Positions 15,457 through 25,311 are shown, counted from the stretch's first letter. The stretch: 64,000 nt of DNA from Natronosalvus hydrolyticus (GCA_025517525.1 JAOPJZ010000008.1:95567-159566); one strand, 5' to 3'. Program-made: numbers and translations. The notes: generated from the sequence alone by a model not told the origin.

Positions 15457-16455
15457 CTATGCTGTTGGCGGATCGTAGACTTCCTCACGGCTGAGCATGT
15501 GAAACATTGCAACGAGCATTTTCCGAGCTGTTGCAACGATTGCGATATTGTGATTCTTCCGCTGTTTCAGGCGGTTGTAGAACTGTCCTAGGTAGTCGTC
15601 GAACCGTACAGCCACGTTGGCACACTGAACGAGGGCCCAGCGCAACGGCGCTGAGCCCTCTTTCGAGATTCCACCACGCACCTCTTTGTCGCCAGATTGC
15701 CGAATAGACGGATCAAGCCCGGCGTAGCTGATCACTTTCTTTGCACTGCTAAACCGGTCGATCTCACCAAGTTCAGATGTGATCAGCAGTGACGTGAAAT
15801 AACTCACGCCAGGGATAGTCATGAGCAGCTGCGCGTCGTGACGCGCAGCAGCGGTGTCTTCGATACGCTTGTCAAGCTTCTTGATTTGTTCGTTTAGCGT
15901 ATCAATCACCGCAAGATGAGCCTCAAGAACCGCTCGATCGACCTCAGAGAGCGTGAGTTCCGCGAGGAACTCACGCCCGGTTGGGCCGAATAGTTCGCGG
16001 CTGTATTGGTTACCAGTTCGCTTGAGAACTGCTTGGACACGGTTTTTCTCCCGAGTTCGGTCTTCGACGAGTGCCTTGCGTGCGCGAACGAGGTCACGTC
16101 GTTCGCGCACGTCCTTGGGTGGAACGTAGCTTTTAGCGACGAGATTTGCACGCAGAAGATGCGCAAGCATCTTCGCGTCAACGCGATCGGTTTTGACCTT
16201 CGCATCGGCGATCACACGTGTTTTACTCGGGTTGACGAGCGTAACGTCCATGTGCTCGTCAAGCGTTTCGTAGATCGGGCGGTAGTGCCCGGTTGCTTCG
16301 ATGGCAACCGCCGACCCGGCATACTCGCGCGCGAACTCTTCGAGTTCGGCGCGCTCGGTGCCATGAGAAAGGCGGAATTCATCGACAAGACTGCCGTCCT
16401 GACGCATGACCGCTACCTGTGAGTAGCGGTCATGCGTATCCATTCCAATGTACAT
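15457..16455 (-). CDS. IS110-family transposase (DEDD recombinase)
   Basis: A 332-residue IS110 transposase. The N-terminal RuvC-like domain has IGMDTHDRYSQVAV, AIEATGHY and KTDRVDAKMLAHLL, which supply the DEDD acidic residues. A helical linker precedes the Transposase_20 domain (LLMTIPGVSYFTSLLI, SYAGLDPSIRQSGDKE, GGISKEGSAPLRW) with the serine used by the family. Full length and undamaged, so probably active. IS110 elements are guided by a bridge RNA made from a non-coding end of the element; a candidate lies upstream at 16456-16655. No terminal inverted repeats are expected or seen. Confidence 0.9.
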   Translation of the reverse strand: MYIGMDTHDRYSQVAVMRQDGSLVDEFRLSHGTERAELEEFAREYAGSAVAIEATGHYRPIYETLDEHMDVTLVNPSKTRVIADAKVKTDRVDAKMLAHLLRANLVAKSYVPPKDVRERRDLVRARKALVEDRTREKNRVQAVLKRTGNQYSRELFGPTGREFLAELTLSEVDRAVLEAHLAVIDTLNEQIKKLDKRIEDTAAARHDAQLLMTIPGVSYFTSLLITSELGEIDRFSSAKKVISYAGLDPSIRQSGDKEVRGGISKEGSAPLRWALVQCANVAVRFDDYLGQFYNRLKQRKNHNIAIVATARKMLVAMFHMLSREEVYDPPTA

Positions 16456-16655
16456 GGTTTGATGTCTCCGGGGTCGGGTGAACGATCCGAATAGACACCT
16501 ATACGGGCTGTTTGCCCAATCCTTCGGATTCTTGCAAGGGACCAGTCAGAGCCTCGTGTTCTTGGACACATGTTGAAAGACGGTCTCCTTCAACCCCTGC
16601 GCATTCGTTCACCGACTAGGGGCTTAAACAGGATTCTCATAAAGTCAGAGCCTAG
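16456..16655 (-). ncRNA. Candidate IS110 bridge RNA region
   Basis: About 200 non-coding bases directly upstream of the IS110 transposase, the place where IS110-group elements encode the bridge RNA. Read on the transposase strand it folds into several local hairpins: GTTGAAG/CTTTCAAC, GTGT-CCAAGA-ACAC, and AATCC-GAA-GGATT. The internal loops that would pair with target and donor cannot be fixed without the element ends, so the boundaries are approximate. Confidence 0.4.
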
Positions 16656-16729
16656 TAAATGGGTCTGAAGGCTAGTTACAGAATGAGATCAGTAGGGAAG
16701 TTGTATCAACAGTCTCATGCCAAACAGCG

Positions 16730-17290
16730 TTATCTTATATTAAGATGGTCGGTTCCTGCACCCCGTATGACCATATCTGAGCTTTTTTCAAGAATCTCTT
16801 CTTTGCCGTTCCTGTATTCAACTTTAAATTTCCCAAACCCTTCGCTCACATCCCTAATGTATTTCACATTTCTTAATTTATTACCATCTTCTGTCTCCAT
16901 TGATAAATCTATATTTTCATATTTATGGGACAATGGAACCATCAAACATTCACCAGATACAGCAGTTATTAACGAATTATCATAAATCTCTTCCTCTCGG
17001 TTGATATATTGCACGTAGACATCACCCATTTGATTAGAAATTAACGCTGTAACGCCTCCACAGTGTCTCTTTTCATTATTTTCATCAATAATTTCAGCCT
17101 GCATACCAAGCCCATCATACCTCATGAATTTTTCAACGTCTTCCATTAACAATTTTTCCAACTCGTTAGGTTCCTCAATAAGAGAATCTATCAAGTCGGT
17201 CTCCCGATATACAAATACCAACACGGATAGACTGACAGCTGTAATTAGGGCGACGGACCCTATTGTTTCGATAAAATCATATGATGTCAA
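16730..17290 (-). CDS. Membrane-anchored hypothetical protein, second gene of an HNH operon
   Basis: A 186-residue protein with one N-terminal membrane helix (about residues 8-28, GSVALITAVSLSVLVFVY) and a charged globular remainder of about 155 residues with beta-strand character (VYVQYINREEEIYD, FKVEYRNGKEEIL). No known domain recognised. Its start codon overlaps the stop of the HNH gene by 4 nt (ATGA), so it is translationally coupled to it. It is AT-rich and lysine/asparagine-rich compared with the core half of the window, suggesting acquisition. Together with the HNH protein it forms a membrane-associated two-protein module. Confidence 0.6.
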   Translation of the reverse strand: MTSYDFIETIGSVALITAVSLSVLVFVYRETDLIDSLIEEPNELEKLLMEDVEKFMRYDGLGMQAEIIDENNEKRHCGGVTALISNQMGDVYVQYINREEEIYDNSLITAVSGECLMVPLSHKYENIDLSMETEDGNKLRNVKYIRDVSEGFGKFKVEYRNGKEEILEKSSDMVIRGAGTDHLNIR

Positions 17291-17634
17291 AATGCAATAG
17301 GCGCACCGATAATAATCCCTACTAGCGTTGCCGCGATAGCCAATGCAGTACCCTCCCCCTCTTTCAATTCTCCTTTGCCCTCATTAGAACCCGCTGTCGG
17401 TGCTGATAAATTTTCGTTATGTATTGCATTGTGACAATCTTTACATAAAGTTTTCAGATTTGTCTTTTTATGTGAGCCACCATCGCTGATAGGAACAATA
17501 TGATGAGCATGGAGTTCTGTGTTTCCTCTTGGTCCACCTTTGACCCCACAGTTCTGGCACGTGTAATCATCCCTTTTATAAACATTTCTTCTGCGTGAAT
17601 CCCAATCGGGTGGATATCTACTAGCCACGATCAT
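17287..17634 (-). CDS. HNH endonuclease with C-terminal membrane helix
   Basis: A 115-residue protein. The HNH core is complete: YTCQNCG, then ELHAHHIVPISDGG, NLKTLCKDCHNAIH, giving the two CxxC zinc knuckles and the catalytic His pair. After a linker, residues 97-115 (ALAIAATLVGIIIGAPIAF) form a hydrophobic C-terminal helix, which is unusual for an HNH nuclease and suggests membrane attachment. ATG 17634 is preferred over an upstream ATG at 17673, which adds a His/Val-rich head. The 4-nt overlap with the downstream membrane protein shows an operon. Target is unknown; restriction or defence is one possibility. Confidence 0.75.
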   Translation of the reverse strand: MIVASRYPPDWDSRRRNVYKRDDYTCQNCGVKGGPRGNTELHAHHIVPISDGGSHKKTNLKTLCKDCHNAIHNENLSAPTAGSNEGKGELKEGEGTALAIAATLVGIIIGAPIAF

Positions 17635-17953
17635 TACTAAGATGTGAACATGATTAGTATACCGATTGATCATACAGATAATAGTTTCAATAAATATCTC
17701 CCAACTTCATAGCTTACTGTCCACAGAATAGTACACAAACAAGAGCCAGGAACATTTGGCATATATTTTGATTATTGAGAACAGCTGCTTGGGGTGCAAT
17801 AGTTATGTGTGTTTATTGTACTAATCGTTTGTCGGTAGTCGTGTGGAGGATTTAAAAACTATCCGATGACACCCTCGGTGAACAAAGATGATGTGAAGAA
17901 CTGAATGCTGAACTACTAGTAGTTCTCTGGTGTGGCCCGACAACCGAGACGCT
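17635..17953. other. AT-rich gene-free stretch before an IS630 copy
   Basis: About 320 bp upstream of the HNH operon and of the IS630 element. It should contain the HNH promoter; no gene or repeat of note was seen. Confidence 0.4.
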
Positions 17954-19012
17954 ACTATAGTAACCGTTAGAACTTTTTTCTCAGACAGTATTAGTGGATG
18001 TAGTGGATCATCTCGACGAGATCTCTGTCGAGGAGTTGCAAGATGCCCTTGACAATGTGGAGGGAAAGAAGCCGACACAACGGCTATTAGCAGCAATAGC
18101 GTACAAAAATGGTCTTACGCAGACTGAACTAGCCGAGTGGTACGGCGTTCAGCGACGAACAATCTATAGCTGGCTCATGCGACTCGACACCGACGAGTCG
18201 CTTGAGCATGCTGTTAGTGATGCTCAGCGATCTGGGAGAAATCGGAAGCTCTCAGGAAAAGATCAAAAAGAGTTCGAGGAAACAGTCCACGAATCTCCCG
18301 ATGAAGTTGGCTTTGAAGCCCCGGCGTGGACGCCGGCGTTCGTCCAGCAGTATCTCGACGAGACGTACGGTGTCGAGTACTCAATCCCGAGTTGTCGGCG
18401 ATTGCTCAAAGAAGCGGGATTGAGCTACCAAAAGCCACGCCGTACAGCCGCCGAATCTGAAGCTGAGGAACAAGAAACATTCCGCGAGGAACTCAAAAAA
18501 AGCGGCGGTGGATGGATGCCACAGTAGTTTGTATCGATCAAACCAAGAAATCTGTCCAAGTTGAGCCGCGTGCCGCGTGGTTTCCGCGCGGGACGCGGCC
18601 AACCGTCGAATTCTCTGGCCAACGCGACTGGACATGTCTGTTGGGCGTGATCACCGAGGACGGTGATCGCATTTTCTCTCGTTTCGAAGAGTACGTGACC
18701 ACCGAATACGCAAACATTTCATTTTAGTATTATTCAAATATCTTGATGATGGTTTGATTGTTGTCCTCAACAGAGCGACGTACTTTCGGACGTTGGCCGT
18801 CACGGACGTGGCGGCCCGTGACGACTTCGCCTACGTCACGGTACCAGCGTTAACCTGAACTCAATCCAGTTAAAAAGTGCTGGAGAAAGCTTGAATCAGC
18901 TCTCAGCAACCGGTTCTTCGGTTCGCTTGCTAAGCTGACAACAGCAACCGATACCGCTCTTGATCAACTTCCCTATCCCAAAGTGGGAAATTGTTTCTAA
19001 CGTCTACTATTA
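17954..19012 (+). mobile_element. IS630-type element, copy 1 (damaged)
   Basis: Ends are ACTATAGTAACCGTTAGAA on the left and, inverted, AATAGTAGACGTTAGAA on the right. It is about 1,059 bp, close to copy 2 at 40488-41549 (1,062 bp), to which it is about 90 percent identical in the first 700 bp. The transposase is split into two frames and its last third is corrupted. Confidence 0.75.
17994..18990 (+). pseudogene. IS630 transposase of copy 1, two-frame design, C-terminus decayed
   Basis: The first frame (17994-18527) encodes the helix-turn-helix part (GLTQTELAEWYGVQRRTIYSW) and a linker. The second frame (from about 18500) starts the DDE domain with VVCIDQTKKSV. The frames join at a run of seven A followed by G (A_AAA_AAG, 18496-18502), the classic slippery heptamer for -1 frameshifting in IS630 elements. 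After residue FSRFEEYVTTEYANISF a stop and frame changes destroy the rest, although DDE-like pieces continue to about 18990. Confidence 0.75.
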
Positions 19013-19017
19013 GAGTC

Positions 19018-19480
19018 TTGCCGACGCTGAGGAAATTTTTCCGAGCGTCTGGGCACGGCGCTCGACAAGGACGGTTCTCCAACCGAAGAAGACGAGACTA
19101 TCGTGTTGGTTTTCTTTCAGTGAGGAGTGGCCACAACCTTCCGAGAACTCCCAGCGAATATGGTCGTATGACCGCAACGGTCATATAGATCATCCGTTAG
19201 TAACAGTTCCGTGGCGGTCGATCGGCTTCTAAGCGCTGACTGGGAAGAGCGTACTCACGTACAAAGAGCGGTTGTTCAAGGAAGCGATTGTCGAGGCACT
19301 CGAAGAGATCTGCGAGCAGAATCCCGTGGGACCGGATTCTGATCCTGGCCGACAACTACGGCTCTCATCACGCGAAACTCACTCAACAACGGGCCGACGA
19401 ACTCGACACCGAGTTCTTCTTCATCCCTCCATACTCGCTGGCATTGAACACGATCGAACCGCTGTAGAAAGACGTCAACA
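19018..19480 (+). pseudogene. Decayed IS630 transposase fragment
   Basis: Broken frames read NSQRIWSYD-like, HPLVTVPW, KERLFKEAIVEALEEI, LADNYGSHHAKLTQQRADE and FFIPPYSLALNTIEPL. This is the DDE domain of the IS630 subfamily found nested at 28.9-29.9 kb. Stops and shifts throughout. Confidence 0.65.
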
Positions 19481-19484
19481 CGGT

Positions 19485-20095
19485 CCTGTTTTGAACAACG
19501 TGCTGTCTTGCGTTTTTCGACTGTGGCGCTGAAGTGTACGACCGTCTGATCAGTGACGTTGTGGATCAGGTGGAGCTTCTCTCCAGCCTGCTCCTCGTGA
19601 CGGGCTTTGTACTCTTCAGAGAGTAACTCATACAACCGCAAGACGGTACCATCAGTGATCATCATGTCTCGAAAGCAGTCGAACTCATCAGAGACACTGT
19701 GAGGCACAGCGACCTCGTTGAAACCATACTCGACGAGGTCGCGGAGTACTCTACGAGCGTCGGAGTCAAGCGCTGATGGAAGCCGGCCGGAGAGATCGAT
19801 TCGTCACAGTAGAGTTGTAAGTGCGTCTGAAGGCCACAAGCGTTCGGCTCCGCCAGGTGAAGCCGAACGCGAACGACCAGACAAGTAGTGGGGTTTGAAT
19901 TTCCCCCTCGCGCTCGACCATGCCGACATCCTCGACGTAGTCTTCGAACGCTTCAAAGGGAAGGAGGTTAGTGAGACAACGTTCAATATGACGGGAAGAG
20001 AGCTTTGTGTGCACAGCCGAAGTATCCTCATTCCTTCCGAATAGCTGTCTCAATGAGGCGTCACAGTCATGCGGTTCTTCACTTAGTTAAAGATG
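19485..20095 (-). pseudogene. Truncated ISH8-type (IS4 family) transposase
   Basis: Minus-strand frames near 20030-19780 (SSRHIERCLTNLLPFEAFED, EIQTPLLVWSFAFGF) and 19707-19490 (VSDEFDCFRDMMITDGTVLR, AGEKLHLIHNVTDQTVV) form the N-terminal half of an IS4-family transposase of the ISH8 group. It is frameshifted and stops at the IS630 relic. Confidence 0.65.
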
Positions 20096-20104
20096 GATGC
20101 CTGT

Positions 20105-20452
20105 TTAGGTTTCTAAAATTTCATCTGGCAATTCCAGCTCGATATTAAATAACGGAGGATATTGTTGAGAACCGTATAAGTCATGTTCCCCTGGGTTACC
20201 ACTAGCTCTTGTCCGATTCAAGGTGAATTTTACAGCTTTTGCAGGGTCGAAGTACACGAATACAGACATTCTCTCTTCTTCGATTCCATAGATTTCCAGT
20301 ATCGTTTTTTTAGATATTAACCCCTCTGATTTAACATAGTCATATATATCCTTGTCTTCGAAGATAATATCAAAAGTGATTTGGTCAATACCTGCGTTCT
20401 TACTACGAATTGTCTTACACACCTTACTAATCGGTACCTGAGTAGTACTCAT
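20105..20452 (-). CDS. DUF4387 protein, partner of AtuA-family protein
   Basis: A 115-residue protein with the DUF4387 pattern: KTIRSKNAGIDQITFDIIFED at the N-terminus, YDYVKSEGLI, FDPAKAVKFTLNRTRASG, and the closing HDLYGSQQYPPLFNIELELP. DUF4387 proteins typically lie next to, or are fused to, AtuA-family (DUF1446) proteins in carboxylic-acid catabolic clusters. It begins 4 nt inside the end of the AtuA-family gene (ATGA-type overlap), so the two are one operon and probably one complex. The reaction is not known to me; hydration or lyase chemistry on a CoA or free acid is speculation. Confidence 0.8.
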   Translation of the reverse strand: MSTTQVPISKVCKTIRSKNAGIDQITFDIIFEDKDIYDYVKSEGLISKKTILEIYGIEEERMSVFVYFDPAKAVKFTLNRTRASGNPGEHDLYGSQQYPPLFNIELELPDEILET

Positions 20453-21834
20453 TGTTGATCCTCCATGGTTTTTAATTTCATGTCACACAATTCCATCGGA
20501 TCGTCAACTTCAACTACATGGTTAATTGTCCATTCATATGCAGGGTTCATTTGCATTGCTTCCCTGGATATTGGAGCCATGTTTCCTGAACTTGCTTTTG
20601 CTCCTTCCACACGAACATAAAAAAAGCTCATGCCCGCCATAAATGCTAATTTATTTGCTGTTTCTTTAGTGTCGGCGATTGCCTCAACTGCAATTCCAAC
20701 TTCATGTGATTTTTCACCACTCGGTTCTAGTTCACCCATTACACCATTCAATCCATAAACATGGTAGTGAAGTTGATAATCGTCATCACCGTTATCTGTT
20801 TTTTTGCTCACCGTGTCCCTAGACCAATCTAGTAATTGATCCATGTTTTCAATTAGGTAAGGATCACGAATTCCAATCATCATTAATGCACGTTCACCAA
20901 CTTTCTTTACACCTTCGAGCTTTATACTAGGTTTATTACTAGTTTCAAATTTTGCTCCGCTAACTCTTGTTCGTTCCTCATCAACAGATTCGTATACACA
21001 CTCACTCATATCTAACTCACCCCGTGGAACCTTTTCAATATAGGGGTTTGCCCGCTCGTACATTGCATGGGCAGACACTGATTCAGGAGTCGCACGTTGA
21101 TAATCGCACATCGACTCAAAAATAGCCTCATCAGATCTAATCGTTCCCAAAACAGACTCTTTCCCCGCATACGGTTCAGCTAATAAGGACGCACATTCTA
21201 AGATTTTACCACTACTATAGGCAACACCTTCAGGAATTCCCGACCAAATTGCTGGAGCAGCAAAAATTGCTGGATCAACTGACCTGCCTGCAATGATAAC
21301 ATCTGCACCTTGATCTAAAGCCTCAATATATGGATCAACACCAACGGCCCCAAGCACACGCCTCGAATTATTGATTATTTCCTTGGTTAATTTATCTCTA
21401 TTATTGAGACCATCTATATCCTCTCCTTCATCTATTTTCTTCAGAAGTACATCTTTATCAACCTCTGAATGGATTGCAGCAACAGTGAATTCCCCAAGGT
21501 TATATTCTGCAGCAATCTCTTCAATAATCTCCAAAAATCCATCTACACCTTCATCCGAACCTGTATCAGAAGCGGATCCAATAATCATCGGGATATCCCT
21601 ATCCCGGCTCGCAAGTAGCATATGTTCGAGATCATGTTTCTGAAACTCACGCTGACTTAATGACTTATCAGACCCAAAGGGTTGGGGTCCAATATCACTG
21701 CTCCCGGAATCCGCACATATAAAGTCCGGATCTTTTTCAAGGCCTTTGTAAAAACTTTCTTCCTCAAAGGGTACTGTTGCTAAATGTCCTGTTGGACAAA
21801 GGATTTTTATTTCGGTCACGGTTTCGGTTTCCAT
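20449..21834 (-). CDS. AtuA-family (DUF1446) acyclic terpene utilisation-like protein
   Basis: A 461-residue protein of the AtuA/DUF1446 family: CADSGSSDIGPQPFGS near the N-terminus, IIGSASDTGSDEGVDGFLEI, VAAIHSEVD, and the glycine-rich LDQGADVIIAGRSVDPAIFAAP in the middle, ending before a C-terminal domain with HYHVYGLNGVMG. AtuA is needed for citronellol/geranylate use in Pseudomonas, but family members are widespread beside CoA-transferases and tripartite tricarboxylate carriers, and the reaction is unsettled. ATG 21834, with an AT-rich TATA-like run (TTTATTTAATACC) ending about 10-20 nt upstream. First gene of an operon with the DUF4387 gene. Codon use is AT-rich, like TctC, TctA and TctB. 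Confidence 0.82.
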   Translation of the reverse strand: METETVTEIKILCPTGHLATVPFEEESFYKGLEKDPDFICADSGSSDIGPQPFGSDKSLSQREFQKHDLEHMLLASRDRDIPMIIGSASDTGSDEGVDGFLEIIEEIAAEYNLGEFTVAAIHSEVDKDVLLKKIDEGEDIDGLNNRDKLTKEIINNSRRVLGAVGVDPYIEALDQGADVIIAGRSVDPAIFAAPAIWSGIPEGVAYSSGKILECASLLAEPYAGKESVLGTIRSDEAIFESMCDYQRATPESVSAHAMYERANPYIEKVPRGELDMSECVYESVDEERTRVSGAKFETSNKPSIKLEGVKKVGERALMMIGIRDPYLIENMDQLLDWSRDTVSKKTDNGDDDYQLHYHVYGLNGVMGELEPSGEKSHEVGIAVEAIADTKETANKLAFMAGMSFFYVRVEGAKASSGNMAPISREAMQMNPAYEWTINHVVEVDDPMELCDMKLKTMEDQQ

Positions 21835-22059
21835 GTCCCACCACTAGGTATTAAATAAATCTCCTTAGGAAAATCCAGCAGGTACCAAAACATATATAAC
21901 ATGTGTATTTAACCACCATCATGGCAATTATAGGGAATTAAGTCACAATCATGAAATCGAAAGAAAACCATGACGACAATGTATTACCCAGATTCACTCC
22001 TTCCTGTACGCTCTTGTGAAGCAGATTGTTGGTCGAACAGAGCTTACGCTGTGAAAGCG

Positions 22060-23070
22060 TTAGCGGGCAAAAGTGATGGAGCAACATCACTCGACTATAT
22101 TACCAGTTGATCGCTCAGATGCGAGTACCGCGAACCTGCTGCAGCGGGTTCGCTAGCGCAAGGGCCTCAAGTACCCTCGCTGCCAGTCTGAATCGATGAT
22201 CAAGTACGGCAGGTTTAGAGAGTATCAGCGGTATCGGTGTAAAAATTGTGGACGCACTTTCTTCGCGCACGCGAAGATCAAGCACCGAGAAGTTGTTGTT
22301 CGCGTTCTACTCGTTGCTCCGGTTTAACACGAGTATCCACCAGTTAGACGATGAACTGGATGTCTCGTATCGGTCGCTTCATCGGCGCGTCGAGCGGTCT
22401 GGCGAACCGCTCGACGCGCCTCACATCGATCTCGTTGGCCCAGTCGAGATCGTTGAGTTCTACGTCTCCGCCGGAAAGAAAGGCCGCGAGCGCAACGGTT
22501 GGTGACGCTCACGTGGCCTGTCAAAACGTGAATCAGGAAGCTGCGGCGAAAACAAGCCACCGGTATTTGTCCTCATTAATCAATGTAGTTCCTCATAGAA
22601 GTTTTTGAGCAACAGGTACGACAAAACAAGGCCAGGAGTCTCTCTCCGACATACTCGTGATATGAATTCTTCAATAACTTTCCCGGAGTGCTATAGCGAT
22701 CAGCGATACGTCATCCATCGAAATCCGCCAACTAATCAACTGTTTGGCTCTTTCTCGATACCACAAGGAGGAGTCGTTGACAGTCTATACCAACGGATTT
22801 CGTGCTTACGACCCGCTGGAGAAGGACGAAACGTACCAGCGAGAAGCGATTATTCACGGTGAAAGAAAGTACGTCAATGGAATGCGTACGTGAATACGTG
22901 CGAGAGCCACGCGTCGCTGGTGCGACGGTGGCTCTCGCCGCATCGAGGTATCTCGAAGGACAAACTCACCGCATATCACAGACTCTTCGAACTTCGTCGG
23001 AAAATCCTACGCAAACCCGGACGGGAAGTTCTGAAAAAATCGTTCGAACTGTTCTCTGACTCACCAACAA
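22060..23070 (+). pseudogene. Decayed IS1595-family element
   Basis: Broken frames encode a zinc ribbon (IKYGRFREYQRYRCKNCGR), LLFAFYSLLRFNTSIHQLDDE, SYRSLHRRVERSG, VGPVEIVEFYVSAGKKGRER, and much later VYTNGFRAYDPLEKDE and NTCESHASLVRRWLSPHRGISK. That is the order of an IS1595-type DDE transposase. An extra segment of about 88 bp (22581-22668) splits the middle and recurs inverted at 36777-36862. Many stops. Confidence 0.65.
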
Positions 23071-23141
23071 TTTCCTTCACAATATCGTAGTGGGTTATTC
23101 CGATACACTTGACGTTTATCTGCTTCCTTTGTTACAGACCG

Positions 23142-24311
23142 TTAGGAAAAGAGTTCTTTCACCATCTCATTAATGACTTCGTCTTCCAGTATAGTTTCTG
23201 CAGCATCATCAATTATTGTTTGATTTGCTTCCCCAACGATAGGGGTATATTCTTCTTCAGAAATTGCTTCAGCCTCATGAAGCGCTTCTGCAAATTCATC
23301 ATCCTCTACTGCAGATTCAAATGCGGCGACATGTTCATCATGTATCTCCGACGGAACACCGGGTGTGGTCCACATTGTATAGGTGCCTACACTTGCTTGG
23401 CTAACTTTTCTTGCTTCCTCTTGCGGGAATTCCTCGGAGGCTTCCAACAAGAACTCATCTGTTGCTTCTGCTGGTTCGGGTTCAGCATTTTCGGCGAAAC
23501 CTTTCAGGTTTTTCCAATAATCAGCGTACTCATCCGTATCTGGCACGAGCTGAACCTGGGTCCGGTAGGAGTCTGACAAATGGCTCATAGCACTGAACGG
23601 AATTCCCACGTAACAGTCTAACTCGCCTCTCTCCATGGCAGCACGGGCTTCACCTCCACCAGGAACTTCCACGATCTGCCAATTGTCTTCATTAAGCCGA
23701 GGATCCCATTCTTGCAACAAAGTGACCATCAAGCGTTGAGTTGCATTTGCGTATGGGACAGTCATACCTTCTTCAACAGCGTACTCTGCAATGTCGTCCC
23801 AAGTCATTTCAAAATGACCCTCTATTGGCATTGTCCGAGGGTTTAATGCGACGTCCCGTGTCCATGTTCGAACTGTGCAGAAGGGATCAAAATCCCTTGT
23901 GTTGTAATCCGCTTCTGGATTGGCAACTTCTTGAATGAACGCGCTGACAGGTTGACCAAAGATTATTTGGGTCCCATCTGGATCAGCATCATGTAGGCTA
24001 TTCCACGCTGGGATTCCTTGGGCTTGAGGTCTTGCCTCCACTGCCCACGCATCAATTCCGTCATAATGGTCAACAACAACTCCCTCCATTGTTCGAACAA
24101 CTAGATCTGCAACTCCTCCAGTATCTTCAGTATGTTGCCATTCTAGTATTCCTTGGGAAGGTGGCCAGTCAACTGAGTCACCATTGCCAGAACTAGTGTC
24201 GCCATCTGGATCACCGTTGCCGTTACCGTCATCATCGCCCATACATCCGGCCATTGCTATACTACTAACTGTCCCTGCAGTCAACAGGAATTCACGCCTA
24301 TTTGAAGGCAT
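23142..24311 (-). CDS. tctC: TctC-type solute-binding lipoprotein of a tripartite tricarboxylate transporter
   Basis: A 389-residue extracytoplasmic receptor. The N-terminus has a twin-arginine motif (NRREFLL) and a lipobox (SIAMAGC), so it is exported folded and lipid-anchored, with an acidic DDDGNGNGDPDGD linker typical of haloarchaeal lipoproteins. The mature part has the TctC layout, including VRTMEGVVVDHYDG, VPGGGEARAAMERGELDCYVG and TPGVPSEIHDEHVAAFE. It binds the organic acid and hands it to TctA/TctB. ATG 24311 is preferred over upstream starts because a TATA box lies about 26 nt ahead. Unlike the usual tctCBA operon it stands alone; TctA is 11 kb away. Confidence 0.85.
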   Translation of the reverse strand: MPSNRREFLLTAGTVSSIAMAGCMGDDDGNGNGDPDGDTSSGNGDSVDWPPSQGILEWQHTEDTGGVADLVVRTMEGVVVDHYDGIDAWAVEARPQAQGIPAWNSLHDADPDGTQIIFGQPVSAFIQEVANPEADYNTRDFDPFCTVRTWTRDVALNPRTMPIEGHFEMTWDDIAEYAVEEGMTVPYANATQRLMVTLLQEWDPRLNEDNWQIVEVPGGGEARAAMERGELDCYVGIPFSAMSHLSDSYRTQVQLVPDTDEYADYWKNLKGFAENAEPEPAEATDEFLLEASEEFPQEEARKVSQASVGTYTMWTTPGVPSEIHDEHVAAFESAVEDDEFAEALHEAEAISEEEYTPIVGEANQTIIDDAAETILEDEVINEMVKELFS

Positions 24312-24328
24312 AAAAGAGTTATTTGGCC

Positions 24329-24358
24329 TATTCAATATATAGGTACCGCATATTATCA
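24329..24358 (-). promoter_or_regulatory. Promoter of tctC with TATA box and TTGATAAT element
   Basis: On the minus strand, CCTATATATTG (24333-24343) lies about 26 nt before the tctC ATG, the distance of a leaderless archaeal promoter. Just upstream is TTGATAATAT (24349-24358), resembling motifs ahead of tctA, the IclR gene and the dehydrogenase gene. Confidence 0.5.
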
Positions 24359-24544
24359 ACACCTCACACACATTAATTACAAACCCACATACTGTAATTA
24401 GCAGCAGAGCCGGGTTTTTGCTCCCATGGGGAGGACGGACACGTGAAAAGGTCTCAAGAAACATGGATTGAAATCAGGTGGCAAGCCGAGAGAAACACGA
24501 GGTCAATCCCAAGTTGGTGGGCACGCTTACACGTATGTTCACAC

Positions 24545-24840
24545 ACACACATGTGAAGAGAATTAGTCTAAGAAGATCAGAATCCGGCCCCGCGGATTCT
24601 GCTCGCGGGTCCCCGAGATACGCAGAGATCTGCTCTTTCTCTTGAGTGAGTGGGAACTGGAAAACGGTCTCACCAGAGAGAGAGAAGAACCCGAGCGCTG
24701 GTTCGTCTAACTTCACCAGCGGTCGGGTGATGTGTGGATCATCGACAGTGTACAGCCGCTACGAGTTATCCCATGGTTGCGGATGAGACGTATCGAGAAA
24801 CCCAAGCACAGTGCCACCGTCTGTACAAACTTCTTTGTCG
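24545..24840 (-). pseudogene. IS630 transposase fragment
   Basis: Minus-strand pieces read LGFLDTSHPQPWDNS-like, VDDPHITRPLVKLDEPALGF and SLSGETVFQFPLTQEKEQI, matching the middle of the intact IS630 transposase at 25360-26457. Truncated at both ends. Confidence 0.65.
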
Positions 24841-24940
24841 ACGATCCATCCTTACTCATCATCCTCGTTCCGTTTGTTGTGAGTATTCTCAGTACTTCAC
24901 AAAGCAACTTGACGACACTGAGCTGTTCGTGAGAGCGTCC

Positions 24941-25311
24941 GCTAAATAGTAAGTAACTAGGAAGGATGTCTGCTTGCTGAAGGTGTGTCTAATACCATCC
25001 AAGCAGACGGTTCAATCCACGAAGACCAGGTTCTTAACTTCATCGTCAACACGATTGACGAGGAAGTTGAGATAGACTTCGTTCCCAAGGCTGAAACAAC
25101 GGCTGAAGACCTTTTCGAGGTTCTTGTCGGCGCATGCGCCGACGGAACCTCAGTCTCGACACTCTGCGAGAAGAGCGAAGATTCACCCCACAAAAACACG
25201 GTTCTGTACCACCTTCGTGAGAAGTTCGACTTGGAGTCGGTTTAGCGAATTGGCAATACGCTGCTTCAGAAGGACGTTCTCGACGTACTTCCCGAGCAGG
25301 TGGAGGTCTGC
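24941..25311 (+). pseudogene. ISH3-family transposase fragment A
   Basis: The frame reads IQADGSIHEDQVLNFIVNTI, VDEEVEIDF-type, VPKAETTAEDLFEVLVGACA and LYHLREKFDLESV, then a stop and RIGNTLLQKDVLDVLPEQVE. It is the N-terminal 100 residues of an ISH3 transposase, nearly identical to fragment B at 36.9-37.7 kb. It is cut by the IS630 element at 25312. Confidence 0.75.
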
